Shown here one piece after another: positions 1 to 8,194 of a stretch of 64,000 nucleotides of DNA. Each line of letters opens with the position of its first letter. The first letter of the stretch is position 1. The DNA is taken from contig JBBEAY010000059.1 of NCBI GenBank assembly GCA_040882605.1, positions 17,515-81,514 on the forward strand, written 5' to 3'. This stretch comes from JAOUEA01 sp040882605. GTDB taxonomy: Bacteria; Actinomycetota; UBA4738; HRBIN12. The translations under genes and the position numbers were made by a program. The notes under the pieces are model-generated. The model saw only the letters and a list, made by a program, of their open reading frames with translations. It made no database searches and was not told where the DNA came from.

Positions 1-426
1 GTCGGTGCGAACGACGATCACGGCGCGGCGGATCGTGGGCGGTGACGCGAACGAGACCTTCACGGCGTGATCGATCCCGTACGGAGCCATCACCTGCCGG
101 TAGAACGGGAACCGATCTATCTCGCGGCTCGGCACCACATCGGACATCCGGATCACGCCGGGTTCCCCTGGGCCGAGCCCTTGGCGATACGGGAAGCCGC
201 CGCATGCATCCGAGAGGTCGGGTCCAGGATCCATCTGTGGAAGGATCGACCGCGTCGACAGGACGTGGGTGCGCCGAGCGTACACGTCGATGTCGTTGAA
301 GGTCGTCTCATCGTTCGGGAGGAGATCCCAGATGCCGTCGACGACGACCCGCGCATACTCCTCGGGCGACGAAGTCTGACCGAGGTCGTTGATCAACCGG
401 CACGCACGCTCGAGCGTGGTTGCCAT
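1..426 (-). CDS. LuxR-like transcriptional regulator, N-terminal part (cut by window edge)
   Basis: The minus-strand frame is open from an ATG at 426 down to the first base of the window, 142 codons, so the gene continues outside. It starts MATTLERACRLINDLG and contains a segment FPFYRQVMAPYGIDHAVKV. This 'YRxxxxPYGIxxxL' pattern near residue 110 is what I associate with the N-terminal region of actinobacterial LuxR-family HTH regulators; the HTH itself would lie outside the window and cannot be seen. A TAGGAT hexamer lies 7 bases before the ATG and supports this start. The gene diverges from the cupin gene. The coding call is firm; the family is an inference. Confidence 0.6.
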   Translation of the reverse strand, partial: MATTLERACRLINDLGQTSSPEEYARVVVDGIWDLLPNDETTFNDIDVYARRTHVLSTRSILPQMDPGPDLSDACGGFPYRQGLGPGEPGVIRMSDVVPSREIDRFPFYRQVMAPYGIDHAVKVSFASPPTIRRAVIVVRTD

Positions 427-433
427 GCCGAAC

Positions 434-439
434 ATCCTA
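434..439 (-). promoter_or_regulatory. -10 element TAGGAT, leaderless start at 426
   Basis: TAGGAT followed by a 7-base spacer and the ATG of the LuxR-like gene; no Shine-Dalgarno sequence. Confidence 0.5.
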
Positions 440-543
440 TGACGAATGTCAGATGGTTGGGAAGACCCGCACGCGACAGGCTCGTCTCGAACCGCCCCGG
501 GGATCCGCGCGGGTTCCGGACGGCTCGGAGAGGAGATCGAACG

Positions 544-1002
544 ATGCGACGGATGAGAGTGATCGGCGCGGCGCTGGTCGTTCTAGCACTGGCCACGATG
601 GCGGGGGTCGCGATCGGCACCCCCGGCTCGGGGGTGACGGCCGTGGTCGTCGCCTCCGGCACGATCGCGAACCCGATCGGTATCCCGCAAGCACCCGGCG
701 AGGCGACGTGGATCACAGAGACGACGTTCGCGCCGGGGGGCACAACCGGGTGGCACTCACATCCCGGCAAGACGATCGTGGTCGTGAAGTCAGGCACGAT
801 GACGCTGTATCGATCACGAGACGGCGAATGCCGCGTGCGTGAGTTCGGGCCCGGTGAGGGATTCGTCGAGCGACCGACCAGCGTGCACATCGCCTGGAAC
901 GAGGGCGACGTTCCGCTCGTGGTGGGGGTCACGTACTTCCGCATCGGATCGAACGACGTGGTTCGGATCGACAAGCCCGATCCGGGGGTCTGCGCAGCCT
1001 GA
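544..1002 (+). CDS. Exported single-domain cupin protein
   Basis: 152 residues. Residues about 5-25 form a hydrophobic signal peptide or anchor (VIGAALVVLALATMAGVAI). The rest is one cupin barrel: an early metal-binding motif GWHSHPGKTIVVV and a later region with PTSVHIAWNEG, so histidines are available for a metal site. The start is the ATG at 544, with GGAGAGGAGA shortly upstream; an in-frame extension further upstream is unlikely because it would precede the signal peptide. Small exported cupins of this type have no assigned substrate; nothing in the neighbourhood (divergent regulator, ornithine aminotransferase downstream) fixes one. Confidence 0.8.
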   Translation: MRRMRVIGAALVVLALATMAGVAIGTPGSGVTAVVVASGTIANPIGIPQAPGEATWITETTFAPGGTTGWHSHPGKTIVVVKSGTMTLYRSRDGECRVREFGPGEGFVERPTSVHIAWNEGDVPLVVGVTYFRIGSNDVVRIDKPDPGVCAA

Positions 1003-1025
1003 ACGACGCCGTATCATCCCCTCGA

Positions 1026-1056
1026 GCGCTCGTGCGGGCGCGATCCGCACGAGCGC
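1026..1056 (+). terminator. Perfect 12-bp hairpin after the cupin gene
   Basis: Arms 1026-1037 and 1045-1056 are perfectly complementary (GCGCTCGTGCGG) with a 7-base loop. No U-tract follows, so it may be a weak or Rho-assisted terminator; it also sits only 13 bases before the next start codon and could act in the rocD leader. Confidence 0.5.
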
Positions 1057-1069
1057 GACAGGGGGTTCG

Positions 1070-2329
1070 ATGACGACGGTGGCCGATCCCGACGAACAGC
1101 TCTCCCCGGCGTCGTCGGACACCGACGCGCACATCGATCTCGTCGAGCGCTACTCCGCGCACAACTACCACCCGCTGCCGGTCGTCGTGGCCGAGGCCGA
1201 GGGGGCCTGGGTCACCGACGTCGAGGGCGATCGCTACCTCGACATGGTCGCCGCGTACTCGGCGCTGAACTTCGGCCATCGCCACCCCGGCCTGATCGCC
1301 GCGGCGCACGCGCAGCTCGACCGGGTCACCCTCACCAGCCGGGCGTTCCACAACGATCAGCTGGGTGCGTTCTGTAAGGGCCTCGCCGAGCTCTGTGGCA
1401 TGGAGATGGTGCTGCCGATGAACTCGGGCGCCGAGGCGATCGAGACCGCGCTGAAGACCGCGCGGCGGTGGGGCTACGACGTGAAGGGCGTGCCCGAGGA
1501 CCGCGCGAAGATCGTCACGTGCGAGGGCAACTTCCACGGGCGCACGATCACGATCGTGAGCTTCTCGACCGAGCCGAGCGCCAAAGGCGGGTTCGGACCA
1601 TTTACGCCCGGGTTCGAGACCGTGCCCTACGGCGACGCCGAGGCGCTCGAGACTGCGCTGGCCGATCCCGATGTCGTCGCGTTCTTGGTCGAGCCGATCC
1701 AAGGCGAGGCGGGGGTCATCGTGCCACCCGAGGGCTACCTGCGCCGCGCCCGCGAGCTCTGCGACGAGCACCGTGTGCTGCTGATCGCCGACGAGATCCA
1801 GTCAGGGCTCGGGCGCACCGGTCGCACGTTCGCCTGCGACCACGAGGGCATCACGCCCGACGTGTACGTCGTCGGCAAGGCGCTCGGAGGCGGCATCGTG
1901 CCGATCTCGGCGGTCGTGTCGACGCGGGACGTGCTCGGGGTGTTCCGCCCGGGCGAGCACGGCTCCACGTTCGGCGGCAATCCGCTTGCGTGCGCGATCG
2001 GCATCGAGGTGCTGCGCCTGCTGAACACGGGCGAGTACCAGCGCCGTTCCGACGAGCTCGGCACGGCGTGCATCGAGCGACTGCGAGCGGAGGCGCCGTC
2101 GGGGGCCGTCTCCGAGGTGCGCGGCAAGGGCCTGTGGATCGGCATCGAGCTCACGCCCGAGGCAGCTCCGGCGCGAGCGGTCTGCGAGCGGCTGATGGAG
2201 ATGGGCGTGCTCGCCAAGGACACGCACGAGACGACCGTGCGCCTGGCTCCCCCGCTCTGCGTCACGAAGGAAGATCTCGACTGGGCGGCGGAGCGCATCG
2301 TCACGGCGCTGACCGAGCGGCTCGACTGA
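1070..2329 (+). CDS. rocD: Ornithine aminotransferase (class III, PLP)
   Basis: 419 residues, the usual length. Converts ornithine plus a 2-oxo acid to glutamate-5-semialdehyde plus an amino acid, linking arginine/ornithine to proline and glutamate. Family marks: NYHPLPVVV and GDRYLDMVAAYSALNFGHRHP near the N-terminus, NSGAEAIETALK for phosphate binding, DEIQSGLGRTG with the PLP-binding aspartate, and VVGKALGGG with the Schiff-base lysine. The ATG at 1070 has GGGGG four to eight bases upstream; longer in-frame starts run into the hairpin and cupin gene. The downstream DUF402 gene overlaps its stop. Confidence 0.88.
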   Translation: MTTVADPDEQLSPASSDTDAHIDLVERYSAHNYHPLPVVVAEAEGAWVTDVEGDRYLDMVAAYSALNFGHRHPGLIAAAHAQLDRVTLTSRAFHNDQLGAFCKGLAELCGMEMVLPMNSGAEAIETALKTARRWGYDVKGVPEDRAKIVTCEGNFHGRTITIVSFSTEPSAKGGFGPFTPGFETVPYGDAEALETALADPDVVAFLVEPIQGEAGVIVPPEGYLRRARELCDEHRVLLIADEIQSGLGRTGRTFACDHEGITPDVYVVGKALGGGIVPISAVVSTRDVLGVFRPGEHGSTFGGNPLACAIGIEVLRLLNTGEYQRRSDELGTACIERLRAEAPSGAVSEVRGKGLWIGIELTPEAAPARAVCERLMEMGVLAKDTHETTVRLAPPLCVTKEDLDWAAERIVTALTERLD

Positions 2330-2961
2330 TCGGCGCGGACAACGGTTGGAGCGAGGCTGAGCCGGCGCCGCTCGCCCCCGGCGACATCGTCACGCTCCGA
2401 GAGGTCTGGCAGGGCCGCCCGCTCGCCGTTCGGAGCGTGCGGGTTGTGGAGGACGTCCCCCATCACCATCGGGCGTTCTTCCTCGCTCCAGGATCCCGCT
2501 TTCTGAACGACCCGAGAGATCACGGCGAGGTGCGTTTCCACGATGGGCCATGGAAGATGGAAACGGTCGTGCGCGACCGGCCGGTGCTGTCGTTCGCGTT
2601 CCCGGAGACGCCCTACGCGGTGCTGCTGTCGTGGACAACGGACTGGGTGTTCGAGGGCTACTACGTGAACATCCAGTCACCGCTTCGGCTGCACGACGGG
2701 GGCTTCGAGTACACGGACTGGTTCCTCGACGTACGTATCCCTCCCGGGCTCGACACCCACGAGTGGAAAGACGAGCACGAGCTCTCCGAGGCGGTCGAGC
2801 GAGGCTTGCTCACGGAAGCCGAGGCACTCGGCGTGCGCCGGGCCGGCGAGCGCGCGATCGAGCACGTGCTGCTGCACGAGCCCCCGTTCGACTTCGATTG
2901 GCCTTCGTGGCGTCCCGACCCTGCGTGGGATCCCCTGGATCTGCCCGAGAGCTCCGTCTGA
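2326..2961 (+). CDS. DUF402 (FomD-like) protein with apparent CTG start
   Basis: About 211 residues. The family core begins at PGDIVTLREVWQGRP and continues with RVVEDVPHHHRAFFLAPG and DWFLDVRIPPG, typical of DUF402 proteins, some of which hydrolyse nucleoside or phosphonate monophosphate esters. The acidic metal ligands EYTDWFLDV and DEHELSEAV are present. No ATG, GTG or TTG exists in frame between the end of rocD and residue 37 of this frame; a CTG at 2326 overlaps the rocD stop as CTGA, mimicking the usual ATGA/GTGA coupling in this genome. Start is therefore inferred. Conserved partner of neither neighbour that I know. Confidence 0.75.
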   Translation: MIGADNGWSEAEPAPLAPGDIVTLREVWQGRPLAVRSVRVVEDVPHHHRAFFLAPGSRFLNDPRDHGEVRFHDGPWKMETVVRDRPVLSFAFPETPYAVLLSWTTDWVFEGYYVNIQSPLRLHDGGFEYTDWFLDVRIPPGLDTHEWKDEHELSEAVERGLLTEAEALGVRRAGERAIEHVLLHEPPFDFDWPSWRPDPAWDPLDLPESSV

Positions 2962-3040
2962 GCGCCGCTTCCGCATCCCACACCCTCGTGAGGAGCGGGC
3001 GTACGATTCGCCCCGTTCATCCAGAGAAGGGGGATCCATC

Positions 3041-3907
3041 ATGGACGATTCAGGTGGTTTCACGAAGCCTCCTCCCCCGCCTCCACCGCCGCCCGGCGGT
3101 CAGGGCGGCGCAGGAGGGCCCGGCCTGCCACAGCGCGGGGTCGGGGAGATCCTGAGCACCGCGTTCGAGATCTACAAGTCGAACGCCTCGAACCTGCTGA
3201 TGATCGTGGCGATCGTCGTGGTGCCGTTGACGTTCATCAGCGCCTTCATCGGCGGGGTCGTCTTCGCGCCCGAGACGGTGCTGGTCTTCGGGGAGCCGGT
3301 CGACACGGTGAGCGCACGTACCGCGGGAGCGGCGATCCTCGTGGCGCTCGTGACAGCCGTGATCGGCGTGGTCATCAGCGCCGTGCTGCAGGCGGCGATC
3401 ATGCGGGGTGCGGCGCAGGGGAGCATCGGCGACCCGGTCGACGTCGACGCCTCGTACAAGTGGGGCTTCGCTCGGTTCGGCAGCGTCATCCTGATCTCGA
3501 TCCTGGTTGGCCTCGCCGTGGCAGGCGGACTCATCCTGCTGGTCATCCCCGGACTGATCTTCGCGGTGATGTTCTCGGTGGCGATCCCCGCGCTCGTGGT
3601 GGAGAACCTGCGCGGCACCGAAGCGATGAGCCGTTCATGGAACCTGGTGAAGGGTCACTTCTGGCATGCGGTCGGGGTCATCATCGTGGCTGCGATCATC
3701 GGGGCTGTCGTGGGTGGCATCATCGGCGCGATCGGCGGCGCGATCGGCGACAACTGGTTCGTGTCGTGGATCTTCCAGGCGATCGCCCAGATCATCACCG
3801 CGCCCTTCGCCGCGATCGTGAGCGTGCTGCTCTATCTCGACCTCAGAGCCCGCAGGGAAGCCCTGACGGCCGATGCTCTGCGCGCCGAGTTGAATCGCGC
3901 CACTTAA
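3041..3907 (+). CDS. Proline-rich multi-spanning membrane protein
   Basis: 288 residues. An N-terminal proline/glycine tail (residues about 8-35) precedes a hydrophobic body with roughly six membrane segments, the first near LLMIVAIVVVPLTFISAF and the last near IIGAVVGGIIGAIGGAIG and an amphipathic C-terminus. The layout resembles the 'glycerophosphoryl diester phosphodiesterase membrane domain' / DUF975-like family, which are integral membrane proteins of unknown function. GAAGGGGGAT precedes the ATG. Followed by a strong terminator hairpin, so it is probably the last gene of its transcript. Confidence 0.75.
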   Translation: MDDSGGFTKPPPPPPPPPGGQGGAGGPGLPQRGVGEILSTAFEIYKSNASNLLMIVAIVVVPLTFISAFIGGVVFAPETVLVFGEPVDTVSARTAGAAILVALVTAVIGVVISAVLQAAIMRGAAQGSIGDPVDVDASYKWGFARFGSVILISILVGLAVAGGLILLVIPGLIFAVMFSVAIPALVVENLRGTEAMSRSWNLVKGHFWHAVGVIIVAAIIGAVVGGIIGAIGGAIGDNWFVSWIFQAIAQIITAPFAAIVSVLLYLDLRARREALTADALRAELNRAT

Positions 3908-3932
3908 CGCTTCCTTAAGTATCGCTCGCATA

Positions 3933-3959
3933 GGGAGGCGCTCCGACGGGGCGCCTCCC
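3933..3959 (+). terminator. Rho-independent-like hairpin
   Basis: GGGAGGCGC (3933-3941) pairs perfectly with GCGCCTCCC (3951-3959) across a 9-base loop, directly after the membrane protein gene. A T-poor tail follows. A separate ACTTAA / TTAAGT repeat covers the stop codon of that gene. Confidence 0.7.
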
Positions 3960-4001
3960 TCCGAGTTGTCGCGGGTGCCGCCCGCAAGCGAATCTATCCC
4001 C

Positions 4002-5270
4002 GTGACGACCGCTCCCGACCTCTCCGTGCTCCGTTCGCGGTTCCCTTCGCTCGCACGTACGCAGGATGGGCGCCCCGTCGTCTACGCCGACGCCCCCGGC
4101 GGGTCGCAGGTGCCCGACACGGTGATCGAGGCCGTCACCGCTCACTACCGACGAGGGATCTCGAACATGGACGGGGTCTTCGCGGCGAGCGAAGAGCTCG
4201 AGGAGACCGTCGCCGCCGCCCGCCGCGCTGGGGCCGATCTCGCCGGTGTCGACCCGCATCGCATCGTGTTCGGAGCGAACTCGACCTCGCTGTTGTTCCA
4301 TCTCTCGCGCTCGTTCTCCCGCACGATCGGGCCCGGGGACCACGTGGTGGTGACACGTCTCGATCACGACGCGAACGTGCGTCCGTGGGTGCTGGCCGCG
4401 CGCGACGCCGGCGCGACCGTGATCTGGGCCGACGTGCGGCCCGACGACGCGACCCTCGACCTTGACTCCTTCGACGCAGCGCTCGATCGCGAGCCGAAGC
4501 TCATCGCGTTCACGCTCGCCTCCAACGCGGTCGGCACCGTGACGCCGGCTGCGGAGTTGATCGCGAGGGCCAAGTCCGCCGGGGCGCTCGTCGCGGTCGA
4601 CGGCGTGCACATCGCCCAGCACCGCTCGATCGACCTCGACGCGCTCGGCGCCGACATCGTCGCGATCTCCCCGTACAAGGTCTTCGGGCCGCACATGGGC
4701 ATGGTGGCCGCGACCGAAGCGGTGCTCGATGGCTGGGACCCATACAGGGTCCGACCCGCCGAGCACTACGAGCCCCCAGAGCGCTGGGAGACCGGCACGC
4801 AGAACCACGAGGCGATGGCGGGTTTCGTCGCCGCGGTCGACTACCTCGCCGAGATCGGCGCCGCGAGCGGGCAGGGGCTCGAGCGACAGCCGGCCGACGG
4901 CGCCAGGCGAGCAGCGATCGTCGCGGCATTCGAAGAGATCGGTGCGCACGAACGCGAGCTCGCGCGACGCTTCCTCGAGGGGATCGCCGCCATCGAAGGG
5001 GTGCGCGTGTACGGCATCGGCGATCCAGACCGGCTCGACGAACGCACGCCGACGTTCGCGGTGCGCGTCGGCGACCGGCACCCGCGCGAGACCGCGAAGG
5101 CGCTCGCCGAACGAGGCATCTTCGCCTGGGATGGGCACTACTACGCGATCGAGCTCTACGACCGGCTCGGGCTGCTCGAGACCGGCGGCGCCGTGCGCAT
5201 CGGCTTCTGCCACTACCATTCGCTCGACGAGGTCGATCGTGTGCTGGAGGCACTCGGAGACCTGGCCTGA
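4002..5270 (+). CDS. Class V aminotransferase, cysteine desulfurase-like (VC1184-type)
   Basis: 422 residues from a GTG at 4002. PLP-enzyme of the SufS/NifS fold: phosphate-binding region FGANSTSLLFHLSRS, aspartate in VAVDGVHIAQH, and Schiff-base lysine in ISPYKVFGPHMG. 'SPYKvFGPHxG' is the mark of the VC1184-like subfamily of 'cysteine desulfurase-like proteins', whose substrate is not established. The usual cysteine loop of true SufS enzymes is not obvious; a cysteine occurs only in RIGFCHYH near the C-terminus. An upstream in-frame TTG at 3966 lies too close to the terminator hairpin to be preferred. No conserved operon partner. Confidence 0.75.
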   Translation: MTTAPDLSVLRSRFPSLARTQDGRPVVYADAPGGSQVPDTVIEAVTAHYRRGISNMDGVFAASEELEETVAAARRAGADLAGVDPHRIVFGANSTSLLFHLSRSFSRTIGPGDHVVVTRLDHDANVRPWVLAARDAGATVIWADVRPDDATLDLDSFDAALDREPKLIAFTLASNAVGTVTPAAELIARAKSAGALVAVDGVHIAQHRSIDLDALGADIVAISPYKVFGPHMGMVAATEAVLDGWDPYRVRPAEHYEPPERWETGTQNHEAMAGFVAAVDYLAEIGAASGQGLERQPADGARRAAIVAAFEEIGAHERELARRFLEGIAAIEGVRVYGIGDPDRLDERTPTFAVRVGDRHPRETAKALAERGIFAWDGHYYAIELYDRLGLLETGGAVRIGFCHYHSLDEVDRVLEALGDLA

Positions 5271-5330
5271 CCTGGGCGATTGATACGATCGGGCGACTTC
5301 CGGTCACGAGACTCCCTCGAAAGGAACGAC

Positions 5331-6509
5331 ATGCGCACTCTGATCCTGGGCGGAGACGGTTACCTCGGGTGGCCGACCGCGATGCGGTTCTCGGCCCTCG
5401 GCCACGAGGTGCATGTGGTCGACAACTACCTGCGGCGAACCGCCCACCGTGAGGCCGGCTCGGACTCGCTCACGCCGATCGCCGCTGGGCTCGGCGACCG
5501 CGTCGCCGCGTGGAAGGACGTGACCGGCCGCGAGATCAGCTACACCGAAGGCGACCTCACCGACTGGGGTTTGACCGAGGCACTGTTCCGGGAGTTCCGG
5601 CCCGAGGCGATCGTGCACTACGGAGAGATGCCGAGCGCTCCGTATTCCATGAAGGACCGCGATCACGCGGTGTTCACACAGACGAACAACGTCGTGAACA
5701 CGCTCAACGTGATCTACGCGATGCGCGACATCACTCCCGATGCCCACCTCGTGAAGCTCGGCACCATGGGTGAGTACGGCACGCCGAACATCGAGATCGA
5801 AGAGGGCTACATCGAGATCGAACACAAGGGACGGCGCGACACATTGCCGTTCCCGAAGCTGCCGGGCTCGATGTATCACCTGTCGAAGGTGCACGACTCG
5901 CACAACATCCACTTCGCGTGCCGTGTCTGGGGCATGCGAGCGACCGACCTGAACCAGGGCGTCGTTTACGGCACGCACACCGATGAGACGCGCCTCGACG
6001 ACCGCCTGCTCACCCGGTTCGACTACGACGACGTGTTCGGCACCGCGCTCAATCGGTTCTGCCTGCAGGCCGTGATCGGACATCCGCTCACGGTGTACGG
6101 CAAGGGAGGGCAGACCCGGGGCTACCTGAACATCGTCGACACGCTGCGTTGCGTGGAGCTCGCGGTCGCGAACCCGGCCGATCACGGAGAGATGCGTGTC
6201 TACAACCAGTTCACCGAGTCGTTCTCGGTCCTCGAGCTCGCGGAGCTCGTGCAGAAGGCCGGCGCCGAGGTCGGCCTCGACGTTGCGATCGAGCCGATCG
6301 ACAACCCTCGGTTCGAGCTCGAAGAGCATTACTACAACCCGGTGCACACGAAGCTGCTCGACCTTGGTCTCGAGCCGCACCTGCTCTCGGAGACGCTGAT
6401 CGAGTCGGTCTTCACCGAGATCGACCGGCACAAGGGCCGCGTCATCACCGACCACATCTTGCCGCGCGACCGATGGAAGGTCGCCGAGTCGAAGACACCG
6501 GTCTCCTGA
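5331..6509 (+). CDS. sqdB: UDP-sulfoquinovose synthase (SqdB-like SDR)
   Basis: 392 residues. NAD-dependent extended short-chain dehydrogenase that makes UDP-sulfoquinovose from UDP-glucose and sulfite, the head-group donor of sulfolipid or sulfoquinovose-bearing glycans. Seen: Rossmann motif LGGDGYLGWPT (typical SqdB 'GDGYxGW'), the SMYHLSKVHDS catalytic Tyr-Lys pair, and LNQGVVYGTHTDET. AAAGGA sits 6 bases before the ATG at 5331. Four bases separate it from the following GT2 gene, so they are probably one transcript; the GT2 enzyme is a candidate user of the product, but this is inference. Confidence 0.85.
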   Translation: MRTLILGGDGYLGWPTAMRFSALGHEVHVVDNYLRRTAHREAGSDSLTPIAAGLGDRVAAWKDVTGREISYTEGDLTDWGLTEALFREFRPEAIVHYGEMPSAPYSMKDRDHAVFTQTNNVVNTLNVIYAMRDITPDAHLVKLGTMGEYGTPNIEIEEGYIEIEHKGRRDTLPFPKLPGSMYHLSKVHDSHNIHFACRVWGMRATDLNQGVVYGTHTDETRLDDRLLTRFDYDDVFGTALNRFCLQAVIGHPLTVYGKGGQTRGYLNIVDTLRCVELAVANPADHGEMRVYNQFTESFSVLELAELVQKAGAEVGLDVAIEPIDNPRFELEEHYYNPVHTKLLDLGLEPHLLSETLIESVFTEIDRHKGRVITDHILPRDRWKVAESKTPVS

Positions 6510-6513
6510 AGCC

Positions 6514-7566
6514 ATGTGGGCGCTTCGGCTGATCGCGGGCGCGGCCGCGATCGCGTTCTTCGTCATTGCCGCCCGGTCCTACCAGCGGCGTAACATCAGC
6601 CGGCTCAGCCTGTTCACGGCGTTCCTCGCGACGATCGCCGTCGTGCTGCTCGCCGCAGCGCCCAGCCTGTTCGATCCGGTCTTCGGCACCTTCAACTTCG
6701 AGGCCGGCAACAACGGCCGGTTGGTCGGCGTGCTCTTGGGCTCTGTCGTTGTGTTGTTCCTGCTGCTGTTCCGACTCCAGGGTCACTCCGACCGCAGCGA
6801 GCGTGCGATCCGCCAGCTCGTGGAGTCGCTCGCGGTGGAGCGGTTCGACTGGGCCGAGGCCGAGCGGCGCGTGCCTCCCGGACTCAAGGTGGTCACGATC
6901 TCCCCGGCTTACAACGAGGCCGAGAACGTGGGTCCGGTCATCGAGGCCATGCCCAAGGAAGTCTCGGGCCATCACGTCGTGCCGATCGTGATCGACGACC
7001 ACTCCGACGACGGCACCGCCGACGCCGCGCGCATGGCCGGCGCGCTCGCCGCCACCCTGCCGATCCGTCGCGGCGGCGGCATGGCGCTGCGCGTGGGTTA
7101 CGACATCGCGCTGCGGCTCGGCGCCGACATCGTCGTGACCCTCGACGCCGACGGACAGCACCTGCCCGAAGAGATCCCGACACTCATCGCGCCGATCATC
7201 GAGGACCGCGCCGACCACGTGAACGGCTCACGCATGCTCGGCGATTTCGAGCTGGGCGGTGGCTTCCTGCGCCATGCCGGTGTGCACTTCTTCTCGTGGC
7301 TCGTGACGATCCTCACGGGTCAACGCATCACCGACATCTCCAGCGGCTACCGGGCCACGCGCGCCGAGACCCTTCGCAAGCTGATCCTCGTGCAGGATCA
7401 GTTCTGGACGTCGGAGGTCACGATCGAGGCGCTGCGGCAGCGCGCGCGCATCGTCGAGGTGCCGGTGACGTTCCTCACGCGGCGAGGCGGCGAGTCGAAG
7501 AAGCCGAAGAGCATGCGCTACGCGTGGCACTTCTCGAAGGCGATCGGCAAGACCTGGCTCAGATGA
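6514..7566 (+). CDS. Membrane-anchored family 2 glycosyltransferase (DUF2304-GT2 fusion)
   Basis: 350 residues. Three N-terminal membrane helices (residues about 3-20, 31-50, 68-87), resembling DUF2304, are fused to a dolichol-phosphate-mannose-synthase-like GT-A domain: ISPAYNEAENVGPVIEAMP, VIDDHSDDGT and the metal-binding TLDADGQHLPEEIP. It ends in a basic tail. The fold transfers a sugar from a nucleotide donor to a lipid carrier at the inner face of the membrane. Position right after sqdB suggests a sulfoquinovose or polyprenyl-phosphate-sugar step. Its last 8 bases overlap the convergent DUF998 gene. Confidence 0.82.
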   Translation: MWALRLIAGAAAIAFFVIAARSYQRRNISRLSLFTAFLATIAVVLLAAAPSLFDPVFGTFNFEAGNNGRLVGVLLGSVVVLFLLLFRLQGHSDRSERAIRQLVESLAVERFDWAEAERRVPPGLKVVTISPAYNEAENVGPVIEAMPKEVSGHHVVPIVIDDHSDDGTADAARMAGALAATLPIRRGGGMALRVGYDIALRLGADIVVTLDADGQHLPEEIPTLIAPIIEDRADHVNGSRMLGDFELGGGFLRHAGVHFFSWLVTILTGQRITDISSGYRATRAETLRKLILVQDQFWTSEVTIEALRQRARIVEVPVTFLTRRGGESKKPKSMRYAWHFSKAIGKTWLR

Positions 7567-8194
7567 CTCGGGTGACCTCGGCGCGAGCGTCGGGCGCGTC
7601 TCGGGTAGCGCGGTGCAGACACCATGGCACCACCGCCGCCGGAAGCGTGATCCCCACCACGTAGACGATCTTGGCCCAGGCCTGGTCGAACCCACCGGCG
7701 AGACCGACGATCGTCGCCGCGATGAGCACCGCAGCCGCCGGGCGTAGCGCTCGCCACGCCCGACGGCCGCCGGTGGCCCGCAGCAGCCCGGCAGACACGA
7801 TCAACGGGCCGGCGGTCGCGACGAGGACGCCGGCCACATGCAGCATGCCGTGCCACGACGTCGGCTCACCCGAGGCATCGGTCGGGAAAGCGAGCAGCGC
7901 ATCACCGCCGGCGGACACGACGTAGCCTGCTACCGCGAGCGTTGAAACGGCGGCCGGGCGCAGCGCGCCCAGGGCGAACACGAGGTAGCAGCCGCCGAGC
8001 CACAGGAACGTCGCGATCATCGGGACACCTGGCGCTCCTCCGAGCGCCATGCTGCTCGGCCAGCTCACCCAGCCTTGCTGTTCGATCACGTCGTGACGCG
8101 CGATCGCGAGCAAGGGCGTAATGAGCAGGAATCCGATCGGCCCGGCGGCGCCGGCCCACAGCGCCACCCGACCCGGGCGAGCGCGGGCGGTCAC
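7559..8194 (-). CDS. DUF998 integral membrane protein
   Basis: 211 residues, six to seven hydrophobic segments with the pattern of the DUF998 family (early GAAGPIGFLLITPLLAI, central SWHGMLHVAGVLV). Function unknown in the family. The GTG start overlaps the stop of psuG as GTGA, so the two are translationally coupled. It may be a transporter-like partner of the pseudouridine genes, but there is no direct sign of this. Confidence 0.75.
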   Translation of the reverse strand: MTARARPGRVALWAGAAGPIGFLLITPLLAIARHDVIEQQGWVSWPSSMALGGAPGVPMIATFLWLGGCYLVFALGALRPAAVSTLAVAGYVVSAGGDALLAFPTDASGEPTSWHGMLHVAGVLVATAGPLIVSAGLLRATGGRRAWRALRPAAAVLIAATIVGLAGGFDQAWAKIVYVVGITLPAAVVPWCLHRATRDAPDARAEVTRVI

